Source: Nocardia sp. XZ_19_385 (GTDB lineage: Bacteria; Actinomycetota; Actinomycetes; Mycobacteriales; Mycobacteriaceae). From it: a DNA stretch of 64,000 nucleotides. Every line of letters begins with the position of its first letter. The first letter of the stretch is position 1. The stretch lies in NCBI RefSeq assembly GCF_015355755.1, contig NZ_JACVEE010000006.1, forward strand, positions 231,761 through 295,760, written 5' to 3'. Shown one piece after another: positions 48,004-57,987 of the stretch. The notes beneath the pieces are model-generated. The model was given only the letters and a program-made list of their open reading frames with translations. It was not told the DNA's origin and made no database searches. A program made the position numbers and the translations under genes.

Positions 48004-49236
48004 TTAATTACCGAGGTGGATCGGGAACGCCGCGAGGTCGTTCTGGGTCATAACCGGCAGGTTTACCAGCTCGCTGTCGGGCACTGCGGGTCGCAGTTCC
48101 GGGAAGCGGGCGAACAAGGCGGGCAAGGCGATTCCGGCCTCCATCCGGGCCAGTGCGGCGCCCGGGCAGATGTGCGGGCCGTACCCGAAGGACATGTTGC
48201 GGCCCGCGGTCGGGCGGGTGAGATCGAACGCGTCGGCGTCGGCGCCGTGCAGGTCGGTATCGCGGCCGATGGCGCGGTAGGACATGACCACACCGTCACC
48301 CTTCTCGATCACCACATCGCCGACGGTGATGTCCTCGGTGGCGAACCGCATCAGCAGATGGTTCACCGGGCCGTCGTAGCGCAGCGTCTCCTCCACCGCC
48401 TCGGTCCACTCCCGCTCGCCGGTCCGCAGCGCGGACAGCTGCTCGGGGTGGGCGGCCAGCGCGCGCACCGCGTTCACGATCAGGCTGACGGTGGTTTCGT
48501 GGCCTGCGGCGACCAGCGCCTTCAGGTTGCCGATCACCTCTTCCTCGGTGAGCGGTTCGCCGCCGTCGGTGGCCTGAATGAGCGCGGAGGTGAGATCGTC
48601 GGTCGGGGTGGCCGTCTTCTCCTTCACCATGTTCGTGAAGTAGACGTCCATGTCGGCGATCACCCGCAGCCGCTCGTCCTGCGGGGTCATCACCGAGAAG
48701 AACTTCTTGTACCAGCCCAGCAGCATCGCCTCGTCGGCCGGATTCACGCCCATGAGCTTGCCGATGACCCGCATCGGCAGCGGATAGGCGAACACCGTCT
48801 TCAAATCGACGACAGCGCCGTCCTCGCCGGCCTTCTCCAGGTCGTCGAGCAGCTCGGCGGTGATGGCCTCGATGGTCGGCCGCAGATCCTCGAGGCGCTT
48901 GCGGCTCAGCGCCTGGGTGGTCTTCAGGCGTAGTCGCCGGTGCTCCTGGCCGTCCACGCTGAACATCGAGCGGTCCACCAGGATCATGCCGATCAGCGGC
49001 CACTGATCGGTGACCGCGCCGGTGCTCCACAGCGACCAGGCGTTGATGTCCTTGACCAGGCGGGTGTCGGTGAGCAGCTGGCGAGCCAGCGCGTGCTCGG
49101 TCACGGTCCAGGCCGGAACCCCGAGCAGATCGATCTTGGCCAGGCGTCCGGCCGCGCGCAGGCGCGCGGTCTCCCCCACGAGATCACCGACCATCGGATC
49201 GATGGTGATGGTCTCCATATGTGGACATTCCTGCAT
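48004..49236 (-). CDS. Cytochrome P450 (canonical; conservon partner, CYP154/156-like)
   Basis: A 410-residue P450 with all normal motifs: I-helix AAGHETTVS, K-helix EETLRYDG (ExxR present), and the heme loop SFGYGPHICPGAALAR. It should be an active monooxygenase if redox partners are supplied; none is encoded nearby. The ATG overlaps the stop of the previous P450 by one base (TAATG), so translation is coupled. It is the last gene of the conservon operon, as in Streptomyces conservons that end in two P450s. Confidence 0.92.
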   Translation of the reverse strand: MQECPHMETITIDPMVGDLVGETARLRAAGRLAKIDLLGVPAWTVTEHALARQLLTDTRLVKDINAWSLWSTGAVTDQWPLIGMILVDRSMFSVDGQEHRRLRLKTTQALSRKRLEDLRPTIEAITAELLDDLEKAGEDGAVVDLKTVFAYPLPMRVIGKLMGVNPADEAMLLGWYKKFFSVMTPQDERLRVIADMDVYFTNMVKEKTATPTDDLTSALIQATDGGEPLTEEEVIGNLKALVAAGHETTVSLIVNAVRALAAHPEQLSALRTGEREWTEAVEETLRYDGPVNHLLMRFATEDITVGDVVIEKGDGVVMSYRAIGRDTDLHGADADAFDLTRPTAGRNMSFGYGPHICPGAALARMEAGIALPALFARFPELRPAVPDSELVNLPVMTQNDLAAFPIHLGN

Positions 49237-50570
49237 TACAGCGTCCCTCCGACTGCACGAACTGGGGTGAAAAGAACTGGTAGCGAGGTCATTCCGCGCA
49301 GGAACGCGGAGGGACGGCGCACCAGGGTCTGTGCGGGGACGGCGAGATCGATATCGGGCAGCCGGTCCAGCAGCACTTCGATTCCGGTCCGGGCGATGAT
49401 CTCGGCGATCTGCTGCGCCGGGAACGGGCAGCGGTATTCGCCGTAGCTGAAGGAGAAGTGCGCGCTGTTGCCGGAGTGCGCCGGTTCGGCGCCCACCGAG
49501 ACATGCTGGCGCACATGCGGATCGGCATTGGCCGCGCCCAGGCCGAGCAGCAGCAGGTCACCGGCGCGGATGATCTTGTCGGCGAGCCGGGTGTCGCGCG
49601 CGGCCCAGCGTCCGGCCAGGATCTGGGTCGGGGTGTCTTCCCAGAGCACCTCGTTCATGGCCTGCCCGACACTGCGCCGGCCCCCGCCGAGCGCCGCGGC
49701 GAACCGGTCGTCGGTGAGCATGAGCCGCACCGAGTTTCCGATCCAGTCCGCGGTCGGCAGGTACCCGGCGGCGGTGACCGCCATGACGTCCATGACGTAC
49801 TCCTGATCGGAGAACGGCTCCGGATGCGCCAGCATCCGCGACGTCAGATCGTTGTCCGGCGCGGCCTTCTTGGTGGCCATCAGCTTCCCGCACAGCTCGG
49901 CGAAACGCAGGTGCGCCTGCTGGGCGTCGGCGCCGCCGTCGGTGAAGGTCTTCATGACCCAGGCCAGCTCGGGGCCTTCCTCGTCCGGGAAGCCCATGAT
50001 CCGGGCGAGCACCAGCACCGGCAGCGGCTCGGCGTAGTCGGTGACGATCTCGGCCGAACCACGACCGCAGAACCCGTCGATCAGGTGATCGGCGATTTCC
50101 TCACAGGTACGGCGCAATTCGAACGGGTCCACCGACTCCAGCGCCGGTTCCACCATCGACACGTGCCGGCGGTGCTCGGCGCCGGCGGTGAAGTAGATCG
50201 AGGGCATGGGGTGCCCGACCATGGGCAGCAGCGGCCAGTCCTCGGGGATGTTGGGCCACTGATTCCACAGTCCGACATCGCGCGGGAACAGCTCCGGATC
50301 GCTGGTCACCTGATGCAGTTCGCGGTAGCCGACGACCAGCCAGGCCGGGAAACCACCCGGCAGCTCGACTTCGACGATCGGGCCGTGCTCGCGGCGCATC
50401 TCGCGGTAGAGCTGCTGCGGATCGGTATGGAACCGTGGGCCGCTGAGCGGAACCGCCCCCGAGTCGTGTTGCACCGGGCAGCCCGCGGGCGCGCTGTTGC
50501 CGGTGAAGGGGACATCGAAGCCGGCATCACCCGGCTGCCGGTTGTCTTCGGTGAATCGGGGCATCGTCAT
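49236..50570 (-). CDS. Cytochrome P450 lacking ExxR (CYP157-like)
   Basis: A 444-residue P450. The heme-binding loop is present but altered (FSFSYGEYRCPFPAQQ, Cys381), while the K-helix reads NEVLWED, so Trp310 replaces the Arg of the ExxR motif. The I-helix acid/alcohol pair is also missing (AAGYLPTADW). The CYP157 family of streptomycete conservons is known to lack ExxR, and the position before a canonical P450 matches. Whether it is catalytic is unclear. Its ATG overlaps the GTPase stop by four bases. Confidence 0.88.
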   Translation of the reverse strand: MTMPRFTEDNRQPGDAGFDVPFTGNSAPAGCPVQHDSGAVPLSGPRFHTDPQQLYREMRREHGPIVEVELPGGFPAWLVVGYRELHQVTSDPELFPRDVGLWNQWPNIPEDWPLLPMVGHPMPSIYFTAGAEHRRHVSMVEPALESVDPFELRRTCEEIADHLIDGFCGRGSAEIVTDYAEPLPVLVLARIMGFPDEEGPELAWVMKTFTDGGADAQQAHLRFAELCGKLMATKKAAPDNDLTSRMLAHPEPFSDQEYVMDVMAVTAAGYLPTADWIGNSVRLMLTDDRFAAALGGGRRSVGQAMNEVLWEDTPTQILAGRWAARDTRLADKIIRAGDLLLLGLGAANADPHVRQHVSVGAEPAHSGNSAHFSFSYGEYRCPFPAQQIAEIIARTGIEVLLDRLPDIDLAVPAQTLVRRPSAFLRGMTSLPVLFTPVRAVGGTL

Positions 50571-51175
50571 CCGACGTGTTCCTCCCTAGCTGCGTAGAGG
50601 TGCTCGACCAGGGCGATCAGCACCTCCTTGCTCGACTCGCGCGAGCGGGCGTCACAGTCGACCAACGGCACCCGCGGATCCAGATCCAGCGCGTCACGGA
50701 CGTCTTCGAGCCGATGCCCGCCACCGAAGTTGTTGCACGCCACGATGAACGGCGTCCCGGTGGATTCCAGTCGATCGATGGCGTACCAGGAGTCGGCGAT
50801 GCGGCGCTGATCCACCAGCACGATCGCGCCCAGCGCACCGGCGAACAACCGATCCCACAGGAACCAGAACCGTTCCTGCCCGGGCGCGCCGAACAGGTAC
50901 AGCACGTGCTCGTCGTCGATGGAGATCCGGCCGAAGTCGAAAGCGACTGTGGTGGTGGACTTTCCGCGCACCGCGCTCAGGTCGTCGATGCCGACGCTGC
51001 TCTGCGTCATCGTCGCCTCGGTGTCGAGCGGGCGGATCTCGCTGACCGACCGCACCAGAGTGGTCTTGCCGACCCCGAAACCGCCGACGATGACCACCTT
51101 CAGACCTTGGCTGGTACTGGCGTGCAGTGGCGCGTCGGCCCGGGCCGGGCGGGTGTCAGAGCTTGCGAAGTCCAA
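50567..51175 (-). CDS. Conservon small GTPase (CvnD type)
   Basis: A 202-residue Ras-like ATP/GTP-binding protein. The P-loop is GGFGVGKTTL, the switch II region is LFGAPGQERFWFLWDRL, and ACNNFGGG stands where GTPases have NKxD. In Streptomyces such CvnD proteins cycle GTP and interact with the membrane-bound CvnA. The TTG at 51175 has AAGGTG upstream and lies inside the DUF742 gene (20-base overlap), so the two are translationally linked. An upstream start is possible but would overlap more. Confidence 0.9.
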   Translation of the reverse strand: MDFASSDTRPARADAPLHASTSQGLKVVIVGGFGVGKTTLVRSVSEIRPLDTEATMTQSSVGIDDLSAVRGKSTTTVAFDFGRISIDDEHVLYLFGAPGQERFWFLWDRLFAGALGAIVLVDQRRIADSWYAIDRLESTGTPFIVACNNFGGGHRLEDVRDALDLDPRVPLVDCDARSRESSKEVLIALVEHLYAAREEHVG

Positions 51176-51530
51176 CGAGCACCTTCTCGAGAGTGGAGGC
51201 GTCCGGCAGCGAAGTCCACGGCGCACCAGGCGAACTCGGAACACTCTGTGGATGCCGCACGGTGATCTTGCCCATGTCCAGCAGATCCGAGAGCAGGATG
51301 GTGGCGATGCCGACGGGCAGGCGCAGCTCCGCCGCGATCTCGACGACCGCGGTCGGCGCGGTGCACATCCGCAGGATCGCCACGTGCTCGGACTGCATGC
51401 CCGGGCTCGGATCCGATTCGGTGACCACCAGGGTGACCAGATCGAAGCTGTCGGAATCCGGCTTACTGCGGCCGCCGGTCAGTGTGTAGAGCCGGTCCGG
51501 ATCGTCGTCGCGCCCGGGTCGGGGACTCAC
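51156..51530 (-). CDS. DUF742 conservon protein (CvnC type)
   Basis: A 124-residue DUF742 protein: RLYTLTGGRSKP, MQSEHVAILRMC and VGIATILLSDLLDMGKITV are the family segments; the middle resembles a winged helix. It is the third member of the conservon signalling set and may adapt the kinase-like protein to the GTPase. It overlaps the roadblock gene by four bases and the GTPase gene by 20. Confidence 0.92.
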   Translation of the reverse strand: MSPRPGRDDDPDRLYTLTGGRSKPDSDSFDLVTLVVTESDPSPGMQSEHVAILRMCTAPTAVVEIAAELRLPVGIATILLSDLLDMGKITVRHPQSVPSSPGAPWTSLPDASTLEKVLVGLRKL

Positions 51531-51940
51531 GGTCTCGCCGATCCGACCCGCGGCGTGGCCGCGAGATAGTGGCCGAGCTGCTCGACCAGCTCCCGCATGT
51601 TGTGCCCGATCAGGCCGGCATCGGCGTCCTCGCCGGCGACGACCGCGATATGCGCGCCCATCCCGGCCTCGACGACGAACAGGATGCCGCCGTAGAACTC
51701 GGTCATGGACTGGCGCACACCGCCGCGGCCGTTACCGAATTCGACGGAGGCGCCGTGCGCGAGGCTCTGGATTCCGGCCGAGATGGCGGCCAGCTGGTCG
51801 GCGCTGTCGATGCTGAGTTCGGGGGTGTGGCAGATCTTGAGGCCATCGCCGGACAGCAGTAGCGCGTGGCGGGTTCCGGGGGTGCGGGTCAGCAGTTGTT
51901 CCAGGAGCCATCCCAGCTGGGACGGCACGGTGGTTGTCAT
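51527..51940 (-). CDS. Roadblock/LC7 domain protein (CvnB type)
   Basis: A 137-residue roadblock/LC7 protein: LGWLLEQLLTRTPGTRHALL, DSADQLAAISAGIQSLAHGA and FVVEAGMGAHIAVVAGEDAD. In conservons CvnB contacts the GTPase, by analogy with MglB acting on MglA. Four-base overlaps on both sides show tight translational coupling with the histidine-kinase-like gene and the DUF742 gene. Confidence 0.93.
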   Translation of the reverse strand: MTTTVPSQLGWLLEQLLTRTPGTRHALLLSGDGLKICHTPELSIDSADQLAAISAGIQSLAHGASVEFGNGRGGVRQSMTEFYGGILFVVEAGMGAHIAVVAGEDADAGLIGHNMRELVEQLGHYLAATPRVGSARP

Positions 51941-53361
51941 CGTTCGTTCTCCACGGCTACTGAAGGGGCAGGGGGTAGAGCGTCAGCGCCGTTGCTGGTC
52001 GAGGAGGTGTCCGGAGTCGTGTCGCGGGGGGCGACGGCGCGCTGGAAGGCGCCGAAGGCCGAGGGCCGGGACAAGGGCGGGGGTGGAGTGGGTTCCATCC
52101 GGGCGTCGGGCAGACCCTCGGGGTGCACCGCGGCCAGTGTGCTGCCGCGACGGCGCTTCGGTAATCCGGAATCGACAACCCCGGAGGTGGTTTCGGTACC
52201 CACCGGCAGTGGTTCCGGCACGGTGAGCTGCGGGGAGGTTTGCGCGGCAACGGGTTCCAGGGCTTCGACGATCCGGTTGCGCCCCGTGGTCTGCGGGCCG
52301 AGGGCGGTCATCGGCGCGGTGGTGCGCTCCAGGCGGGCGGTCAGATCGCGCGGGACCACCACGACCACGGCGGTGCCGCCGATCGCGGAGGGCCGGTAGG
52401 ACACGGTGAGGCCGTGCTTGCGGGCCAGGTGCCCGACCACGGCCAGACCCAGCCGAGTGCCGGTCAGCGAGGACAGGTCGCTGCCGCGGCCACGGCCGTC
52501 CGAGCTCTGCCCGGAGACCGCCTGTTCGGCGCGGCGCAGCGCCGATTCGCTCATGACCAGGCCGGAGTCCTCGATGGTGATGACCACGCCCGCGGGCACC
52601 TCGGCGGCGTAGACATGCACCTCGGTGGTGGGCGGGGAGAAGTTGCAAGCGTTGTCGAGCAGTTCGGCCAGCGTGTGCATCAGGCCCTCGGCGGCGTGCC
52701 CCGCGACCGCGATCTCGGCGACCGCGCGCATCCGCACCCGCTGATAGCCCGCCACCCGGCCCATGGCGCCGCGCAGAATCGATTCCATCGCAATGGGTTT
52801 GGCCCAGCGCCGGCCGGTGCGGGCACCACTGAGGACCGCGATGCTGTCGGCCAGGCGACCCGCCTGGGCGGTGCGGTGATCGAGTTCGAGCAGGTCGGCG
52901 AGCACCTTGGGGTCGGCGTGGCGGTGCTCCATCTCGCGCAGTTCGGCCAGCATGGAGGTGGTCATCGCCTGCATGCGGCCCGCGGCGCCGGCGAAGGCGG
53001 CCATGGCGGCGGCCCTGCGGTTCTCGCTGTTCTTGATCTCCCAGGCCTGCTTGGTGGTGGCCTCGTTCGCCGCCGCGATGATCGCCGCGGCATCGGTATT
53101 GGAGGTCGCCGCCGTCCGGCGGGTGCGCTGCGCCTCCTCGCGGAAGTACACGGCGGCGGTCACACTCGCGCTGACCAGCAGCGCGGCGAGCACGGCGCCG
53201 ACCAGCAACGGGATCCGGAAATCGCCGGGCGCGGCCCAGACGGCGGCGGCGACCACGGCGGCGCTCACGCCGAGGCAGATAAGTAGAGTCCGATAGGGCA
53301 ATCGCGGGCCCGATGCAGCGGGTTTGTATAGCTCGCCGTCAGGATTCAATGTCTGTGACAA
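51937..53361 (-). CDS. Conservon sensor histidine-kinase-like protein (CvnA type)
   Basis: A membrane protein of about 474 residues. Two hydrophobic segments near the N-terminus (LLICLGVSAAVVAAAVWAA and IPLLVGAVLAALLVSASVTA) are followed by a helical region and an HATPase_c domain (GLMHTLAELLDNACNFSPPT, VITIEDSGLVMS and TGTRLGLAVVGHLARKHGL). The usual phospho-accepting HisKA motif is replaced by LLELDHRTAQAGRLADS, in the manner of the nitrate/nitrite-sensing-type conservon kinases. The tail is long and proline-rich. I prefer TTG 53361 behind GGAAGA; a GTG at 53457 is a longer option. It heads a six-gene conservon operon. Confidence 0.85.
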   Translation of the reverse strand: MSQTLNPDGELYKPAASGPRLPYRTLLICLGVSAAVVAAAVWAAPGDFRIPLLVGAVLAALLVSASVTAAVYFREEAQRTRRTAATSNTDAAAIIAAANEATTKQAWEIKNSENRRAAAMAAFAGAAGRMQAMTTSMLAELREMEHRHADPKVLADLLELDHRTAQAGRLADSIAVLSGARTGRRWAKPIAMESILRGAMGRVAGYQRVRMRAVAEIAVAGHAAEGLMHTLAELLDNACNFSPPTTEVHVYAAEVPAGVVITIEDSGLVMSESALRRAEQAVSGQSSDGRGRGSDLSSLTGTRLGLAVVGHLARKHGLTVSYRPSAIGGTAVVVVVPRDLTARLERTTAPMTALGPQTTGRNRIVEALEPVAAQTSPQLTVPEPLPVGTETTSGVVDSGLPKRRRGSTLAAVHPEGLPDARMEPTPPPPLSRPSAFGAFQRAVAPRDTTPDTSSTSNGADALPPAPSVAVENER

Positions 53362-53535
53362 ATTCCGATCTTCCGCCAAAAATGCAGGCCGCCAGGCAGT
53401 TTGAAATCGGGCATGAGCATAACCGGCAAGTCGGACAGGCGAAAGTCGAGAAGGCACGGGGTGCCCGACGTCACGAGACGTTGAGTCAATACCTATATGC
53501 TTCCGTCACAGACAGTTCGAACAGGAGATTGCGCC

Positions 53536-53961
53536 ATGGTTACCAGCACGGTCGAGACGGTCATCGCCGCCCCGCGCGACGTCGTCTACAAGTTCTTCAC
53601 CGAACGCGACGGCATCGCCCCCTACCTGCCGGTCGTGAACTTCACGCTGAAGAAGCCGGGTGCGGGCGCCGCCTCCGGTGTGGGCGCTCAGTACCTGATC
53701 GGCGTCGGCGGGCTCGGCATCACCGAGGAGACCACGCAGCTGGTCCCCAACGAGCGGATGGAGTACAAGATCATCGCGGGTGCGCCGGTGAAGCGGCACG
53801 TCGGCACGATCACATTCGCCGACGCGGACAACAACAGCACGGTGGTGAACTACACGATGGAATCCGAGCCGAAGCTGCCGGTGCCCGCCAAGGTACTCGA
53901 GCTGGGCCTGAAGACCCTCATCAACCAATTCCTCAGCGGCGCAAAGAAGGCCTTGGCCTAG
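53536..53961 (+). CDS. SRPBCC (START/polyketide-cyclase-like) protein
   Basis: A 141-residue SRPBCC-fold protein: VETVIAAPRDVVYKFFTERD at the N-terminus, MEYKIIAGAPVKRHVGTITF in the middle, and the long C-terminal helix (VLELGLKTLINQFLSGAKKA). The fold forms a deep pocket for lipids or polyketides. AGGAGA eight bases before the ATG gives the start. It diverges from the conservon kinase gene and is convergent with recN; whether it supplies a ligand to the P450s is a guess. Confidence 0.88.
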   Translation: MVTSTVETVIAAPRDVVYKFFTERDGIAPYLPVVNFTLKKPGAGAASGVGAQYLIGVGGLGITEETTQLVPNERMEYKIIAGAPVKRHVGTITFADADNNSTVVNYTMESEPKLPVPAKVLELGLKTLINQFLSGAKKALA

Positions 53962-54113
53962 CAGTCGCTACCCAACTGCGGGGAGCGTTCGACGCTGGCG
54001 CCCTGACATGCTCGGCGACAACTGATTTCGCGAGTACATGGGTAACTCGTCGGGGACGGGCAGACTCGACGACCTCCGAAACCGGCGGCCGCCAACGCTG
54101 CTCGGCCCCGCTC

Positions 54114-55898
54114 CTAGGCCTGGCCTGAAGTCGCGGGGAGGCGGGCAGCCTTCGCAGTTTCGAGCAGCTCCTCCGCGTGCGCGCGGCCGGTCTCGGTGTC
54201 GTCGAGGCCGGCCAGCATGCGGGCCAGTTCGATGACGCGCTCGTCCTTGGTCAGGGCGCGAACACCACTGTTCACCTTGCCTTTTCCGTCGTCGGACTTG
54301 TCGACGACCAGGTGCGTGTCGGCGAAAGCCGCGACCTGGGGCAGGTGGGTCACCACGATGACCTGATGGGTGCGAGCGAGCCGGGCCAGCCGGCGTCCGA
54401 TCTCGACCGCCGCGCGACCGCCGACACCAGCGTCGACCTCGTCGAAGACCATCGTGGCACCGTGATCGGAGCTGGCGAGAACTACTTCCAGCGCCAGCAT
54501 CACGCGGGAGAGCTCACCGCCGGATGCGCTCTTGCTCAACGGAAGTGACTGCGCGCCGGAATGGGCGGACAGACGGAATTCGACCTCGTCCACACCGGCC
54601 GGACCGGCGTGCAATTCCTTGCCTCCGACGGTGAGCGGCGCCGAATCCTGCGGGCTCGCGGGTACCGGGCGCACTTCAACTTCCAAGCGCGCCTTGCCCA
54701 TTGCCAAGCCGCCCAGTTCGGCGCTGACCGCCGAGGCCAGTTTGCCCGCCGACTTCGTGCGGGCCGTGGTCAGTTTGCGTGCCGCCTCGCTGACCCGTTC
54801 CGCGGCGATATCGACCTCGGCGGACAGTTTCGCGAGAGCTTCCTCGGAAACGTCCAGCGAGCCGAGGCGGGTGCGGGCGTCTTCAGCCCACGCGATCACA
54901 CCGTCGACATCGGAGGCGTACTTGCGGGTCAGGCCCTTCAATTCGGCCTGCCGGGTGAGCAGCGAATCGAGCGCGCCCGGATCCGAGGGCAGATCCGAAA
55001 GGTAGCTGCTCAGTTCGGTGGTCACGTCGACCACCACCGCGATGGCGTCCGCCAGGCGCGGTGCGAGCGCGGTCAGCTTCGGGTCGTCCGAGGACTCGAT
55101 GCGCGCGCGGGCCAGGCCGAGCGCGGCCAGCGCGCCCGAATGGTCTTCTGGGGCATCGGCCGGGCCGGCCAGTGCGTCGTGCGAGGTGGCGGCGGCTTCC
55201 CGCAGGGAATCCAGGTCACTGAGGCGGCGCACCTCGTCCAGGATGCGCTTGTCCTCACCGGGTTCCGGTGCGACCGCGTCGATTTCGTTGAGCGCGTACT
55301 GCAGCCGGTCGGCTTCGAGTGCGAGTTCGCGGCTGCGCGCGGTCCGTTCCAGCAGTTCCGACCGCGCGTCCAGCCAAGAGCGCCGGGCCACCCCGTATTT
55401 GCGCAGCAGCGGGCCGATGGTGTCACCGGCGAACTGGTCCAGCGCGCCGAGCTGCTGCTCGGGGCGTTGCAGGCGGAGCTGATCGTTCTGGCCGTGCACG
55501 GTGAGCAGCGGCGCGGTGAAATCGGCGAGCACCGAGGCGGGCACGCTGCGGCCACCCAGGTGCGCGCGGGAACGCCCGTCGCTGCCGACAGTGCGGATCG
55601 CGATGACGCTGCCGTCGTCATCGGCTTGCGCCGCAGCGGCTTCCAGCACCTCACCGACCTCGGTGCGGGCGGCGTCATTGACGTCCTCGACGGTGAACCG
55701 GCCCTCCACCACCGCACGCGCCGCGCCCAGCCGGACTCGGCCGGCGTCGGCCCGCGCCCCGCTGAGCAGGTGCAGGCTGGTGACGACCATGGTCTTGCCG
55801 GCGCCGGTCTCACCGGTGAGGACGGTCAGGCCCTCGTGGAATTGCGCTGTGGCAGTGGATATGACGCCTAAGCCGTCAATCCTGATCTCGGTCAGCAT
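54114..55898 (-). CDS. recN: DNA repair protein RecN
   Basis: A 594-residue SMC-like ATPase. Walker A is GETGAGKT (29-36); the C-terminal half has the signature [20 protein letters not shown] and the Walker [20 protein letters not shown]; the centre is coiled coil. It helps repair double-strand breaks. Its start overlaps the nadK end by 23 bases. Equivalent to Rv1696. Confidence 0.96.
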   Translation of the reverse strand: MLTEIRIDGLGVISTATAQFHEGLTVLTGETGAGKTMVVTSLHLLSGARADAGRVRLGAARAVVEGRFTVEDVNDAARTEVGEVLEAAAAQADDDGSVIAIRTVGSDGRSRAHLGGRSVPASVLADFTAPLLTVHGQNDQLRLQRPEQQLGALDQFAGDTIGPLLRKYGVARRSWLDARSELLERTARSRELALEADRLQYALNEIDAVAPEPGEDKRILDEVRRLSDLDSLREAAATSHDALAGPADAPEDHSGALAALGLARARIESSDDPKLTALAPRLADAIAVVVDVTTELSSYLSDLPSDPGALDSLLTRQAELKGLTRKYASDVDGVIAWAEDARTRLGSLDVSEEALAKLSAEVDIAAERVSEAARKLTTARTKSAGKLASAVSAELGGLAMGKARLEVEVRPVPASPQDSAPLTVGGKELHAGPAGVDEVEFRLSAHSGAQSLPLSKSASGGELSRVMLALEVVLASSDHGATMVFDEVDAGVGGRAAVEIGRRLARLARTHQVIVVTHLPQVAAFADTHLVVDKSDDGKGKVNSGVRALTKDERVIELARMLAGLDDTETGRAHAEELLETAKAARLPATSGQA

Positions 55899-56862
55899 TC
55901 GAGCTCTCCGTTCGCCGTCGGCCGCGCCAGCCGGTCACGGGCAATTGGAACTTGCGCACCATCCGGTCCGCGAAGGGCGCGGAATCCAACCGCACCCAGC
56001 GCACCGGTTCGGCGCCGCGGACCGCTTCCACCCGGCCCCCGCGCGGCAAGGCCATGGTGCGCCTGCCATCCAGGAAAACTATCGCATCGTGCCCGGTGGC
56101 GACCGACTCGACGGCGATCCGCGAGTCCGGGCTGGTCACCAGCGGGCGCGCGAACAAAGCGTGCGCGTTGCTCGGAATCACCAGCAGCGCTTCGAGTTCC
56201 GGCCACACGACCGGGCCGCCCGCGGAGAACGCGTAAGCCGTCGAACCCGTCGGAGTGGAGATGAGGACACCGTCGCAGCCGAACGAGGACACCGGGCGGC
56301 CGTCGACCTCCAGCACCACCTCGAGCACGCCCATGCGGGAGGCGTTCTCGATGCTGGCTTCGTTGAGCGCCCAGCCGGTTTCGACGATCTCGTCGTTCAC
56401 CCGGACAGTCAGATCGATGGTCATGCGGTGTTCGATGCGGTAGTCGCCGCGTACCACCTGGGCCAGCGCCTCGTCCAGGTGCTCGGCCTCGGCCTCGGTG
56501 AGAAAACCGATGCGGCCCAGGTTGATTCCCAGCACCGGCACCGCCGCGGACCGCGCGAGTTCGGCGGCGCGCAGGAAGGTGCCATCTCCGCCGAGCACCA
56601 GCACCATTTCGCAGCCGACCGCCGCGTCCGGGCAGTGGTTGACCACCGTGGCCGGATACCCGCCGGGTTCGGCGAGCGCCCGCACGTCCCGGGTGGGGTC
56701 CTCGCATTCGAAGCGGGTGCTGTCGGCTTCGTCGGCCAGTACCCGCAAACCGATCCCGGCGTCGGCGAAGATCTTCGCGACCCGGTGCGCGGTTTCGATG
56801 ATCTCGGCTCGCCCCGGGTGTGAGATCAGCAGGATTTCCCGGCCTGTCGGTTCCGCGCTCAC
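55876..56862 (-). CDS. nadK: NAD kinase
   Basis: A 328-residue NAD kinase that makes NADP. The [10 protein letters not shown] motif (91-100), [13 protein letters not shown] and [17 protein letters not shown] are the conserved segments. It corresponds to Rv1695 (PpnK). The GTG start overlaps the tlyA stop by four bases, so both are coupled with recN downstream. Confidence 0.96.
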   Translation of the reverse strand: MSAEPTGREILLISHPGRAEIIETAHRVAKIFADAGIGLRVLADEADSTRFECEDPTRDVRALAEPGGYPATVVNHCPDAAVGCEMVLVLGGDGTFLRAAELARSAAVPVLGINLGRIGFLTEAEAEHLDEALAQVVRGDYRIEHRMTIDLTVRVNDEIVETGWALNEASIENASRMGVLEVVLEVDGRPVSSFGCDGVLISTPTGSTAYAFSAGGPVVWPELEALLVIPSNAHALFARPLVTSPDSRIAVESVATGHDAIVFLDGRRTMALPRGGRVEAVRGAEPVRWVRLDSAPFADRMVRKFQLPVTGWRGRRRTESSNADRDQD

Positions 56863-57680
56863 TGTGGACCCTCCTCGACCGCACGCTCGACCAAGGCAGC
56901 AACCTCGTCGGCGTCATAGCTGAACTGCCCATCCTTGCGCAGCCACAGGAAATATTCGACATTGCCCGAAGGACCGGGCAGTGGACTGGCCACCACGCCG
57001 AGCGTACGCAACCCCAGCTGGGCGGCGGCCGCGGCGACGTCGCGCACGGTTTCGGCACGTAAAGCCGGGTCGCGCACTACACCGCCGGTGCCGAGGCGTT
57101 CCTTGCCGACCTCGAACTGTGGTTTCACCATCGGCAGCAGGTCCGCGCCCGGTGCGGCGCAGGCCGCCAGCGCGGGCAGCACCAGGGCCAGGGAGATGAA
57201 CGACAGATCGCCGACTACCAATTCGACTGTGCCGCCGATGGATTCGGGAGTGATACTGCGGACATTGGTGCGGTCGAAAACCCGCACCCGGTCGTCGTTC
57301 TGCAGGCGCCAGACCAGCTGGCCGTAGCCGACGTCGACTGCAACCACTTCTTTGGCGTCTTTGGACAGCAGCACGTCGGTGAAACCACCCGTCGACGCCC
57401 CCGCATCGAGACAACGCTTACCCGCGACGGTGACGCCCTGTGGCTCGAACGCCGCCAGAGCGCCGATCAGCTTGTGCGCGCCCCGCGACGCCCACGACAC
57501 CTCGTCGGGTTCTTCCCGCACCAGCAGCGGAGCGGCCGGATCGACCTGGGTCGCCGGTTTCGTCGCCACCGCTCCACTGATCAGGACGCGGCCCGCGCCG
57601 ATCAGCTCGACCGCGTGCTCCCGCGATCGCGCCAACCCGCGGCGAACCAGTTCGGCGTCCACCCGCGCGCGCTTGGCCAC
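56859..57680 (-). CDS. tlyA: TlyA family rRNA 2'-O-methyltransferase
   Basis: A 273-residue protein with an N-terminal S4 domain ([20 protein letters not shown]) and an FtsJ-like methyltransferase domain ([19 protein letters not shown] binds [21 protein letters not shown] follows). The mycobacterial enzyme methylates C1409 of 16S and C1920 of 23S rRNA, and its loss gives capreomycin resistance. The GTG at 57680 is one base after the stop of the small gene before it. Equivalent to Rv1694. Confidence 0.95.
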   Translation of the reverse strand: MAKRARVDAELVRRGLARSREHAVELIGAGRVLISGAVATKPATQVDPAAPLLVREEPDEVSWASRGAHKLIGALAAFEPQGVTVAGKRCLDAGASTGGFTDVLLSKDAKEVVAVDVGYGQLVWRLQNDDRVRVFDRTNVRSITPESIGGTVELVVGDLSFISLALVLPALAACAAPGADLLPMVKPQFEVGKERLGTGGVVRDPALRAETVRDVAAAAAQLGLRTLGVVASPLPGPSGNVEYFLWLRKDGQFSYDADEVAALVERAVEEGPQ

Positions 57681-57681
57681 C

Positions 57682-57939
57682 TCAGATCTTGTCCACCGTG
57701 GCAAGGGCCTGCACCAGCACCTCGTGCGCCTGCTCCAGGATGCGGGCTCGGCGGGTGATGTCGACGCCGGTTTCCGCCGAGTCGTAGGCGTCGGGGCGGG
57801 CCTCGAGTTCGGCGAGCAGACTGTCGATCTCGGCGCTGATGCGGGCCGGGTCGGCGGCTTCCGGGCGGACCTGCGCCGCGAGATGCTGCCCCGGCATTGG
57901 GACGCCGGGACGGGGTCCATCGAAGCCGGGCGCGGTCAT
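57682..57939 (-). CDS. Small conserved protein (Rv1693-like)
   Basis: An 85-residue acidic protein, mostly helical in its second half (RISAEIDSLLAELEARPDAY and RARILEQAHEVLVQALATVD), probably a short coiled coil or hairpin. The first 30 residues are Pro/Gly-rich. It sits one base before tlyA, as Rv1693 does in M. tuberculosis. The function is unknown; the constant link to tlyA suggests a shared role. Confidence 0.82.
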   Translation of the reverse strand: MTAPGFDGPRPGVPMPGQHLAAQVRPEAADPARISAEIDSLLAELEARPDAYDSAETGVDITRRARILEQAHEVLVQALATVDKI

Positions 57940-57987
57940 TCCTCGTCCAATCGGGAAGGCAACGGAGTAGTCATCGTGGGCACAACG

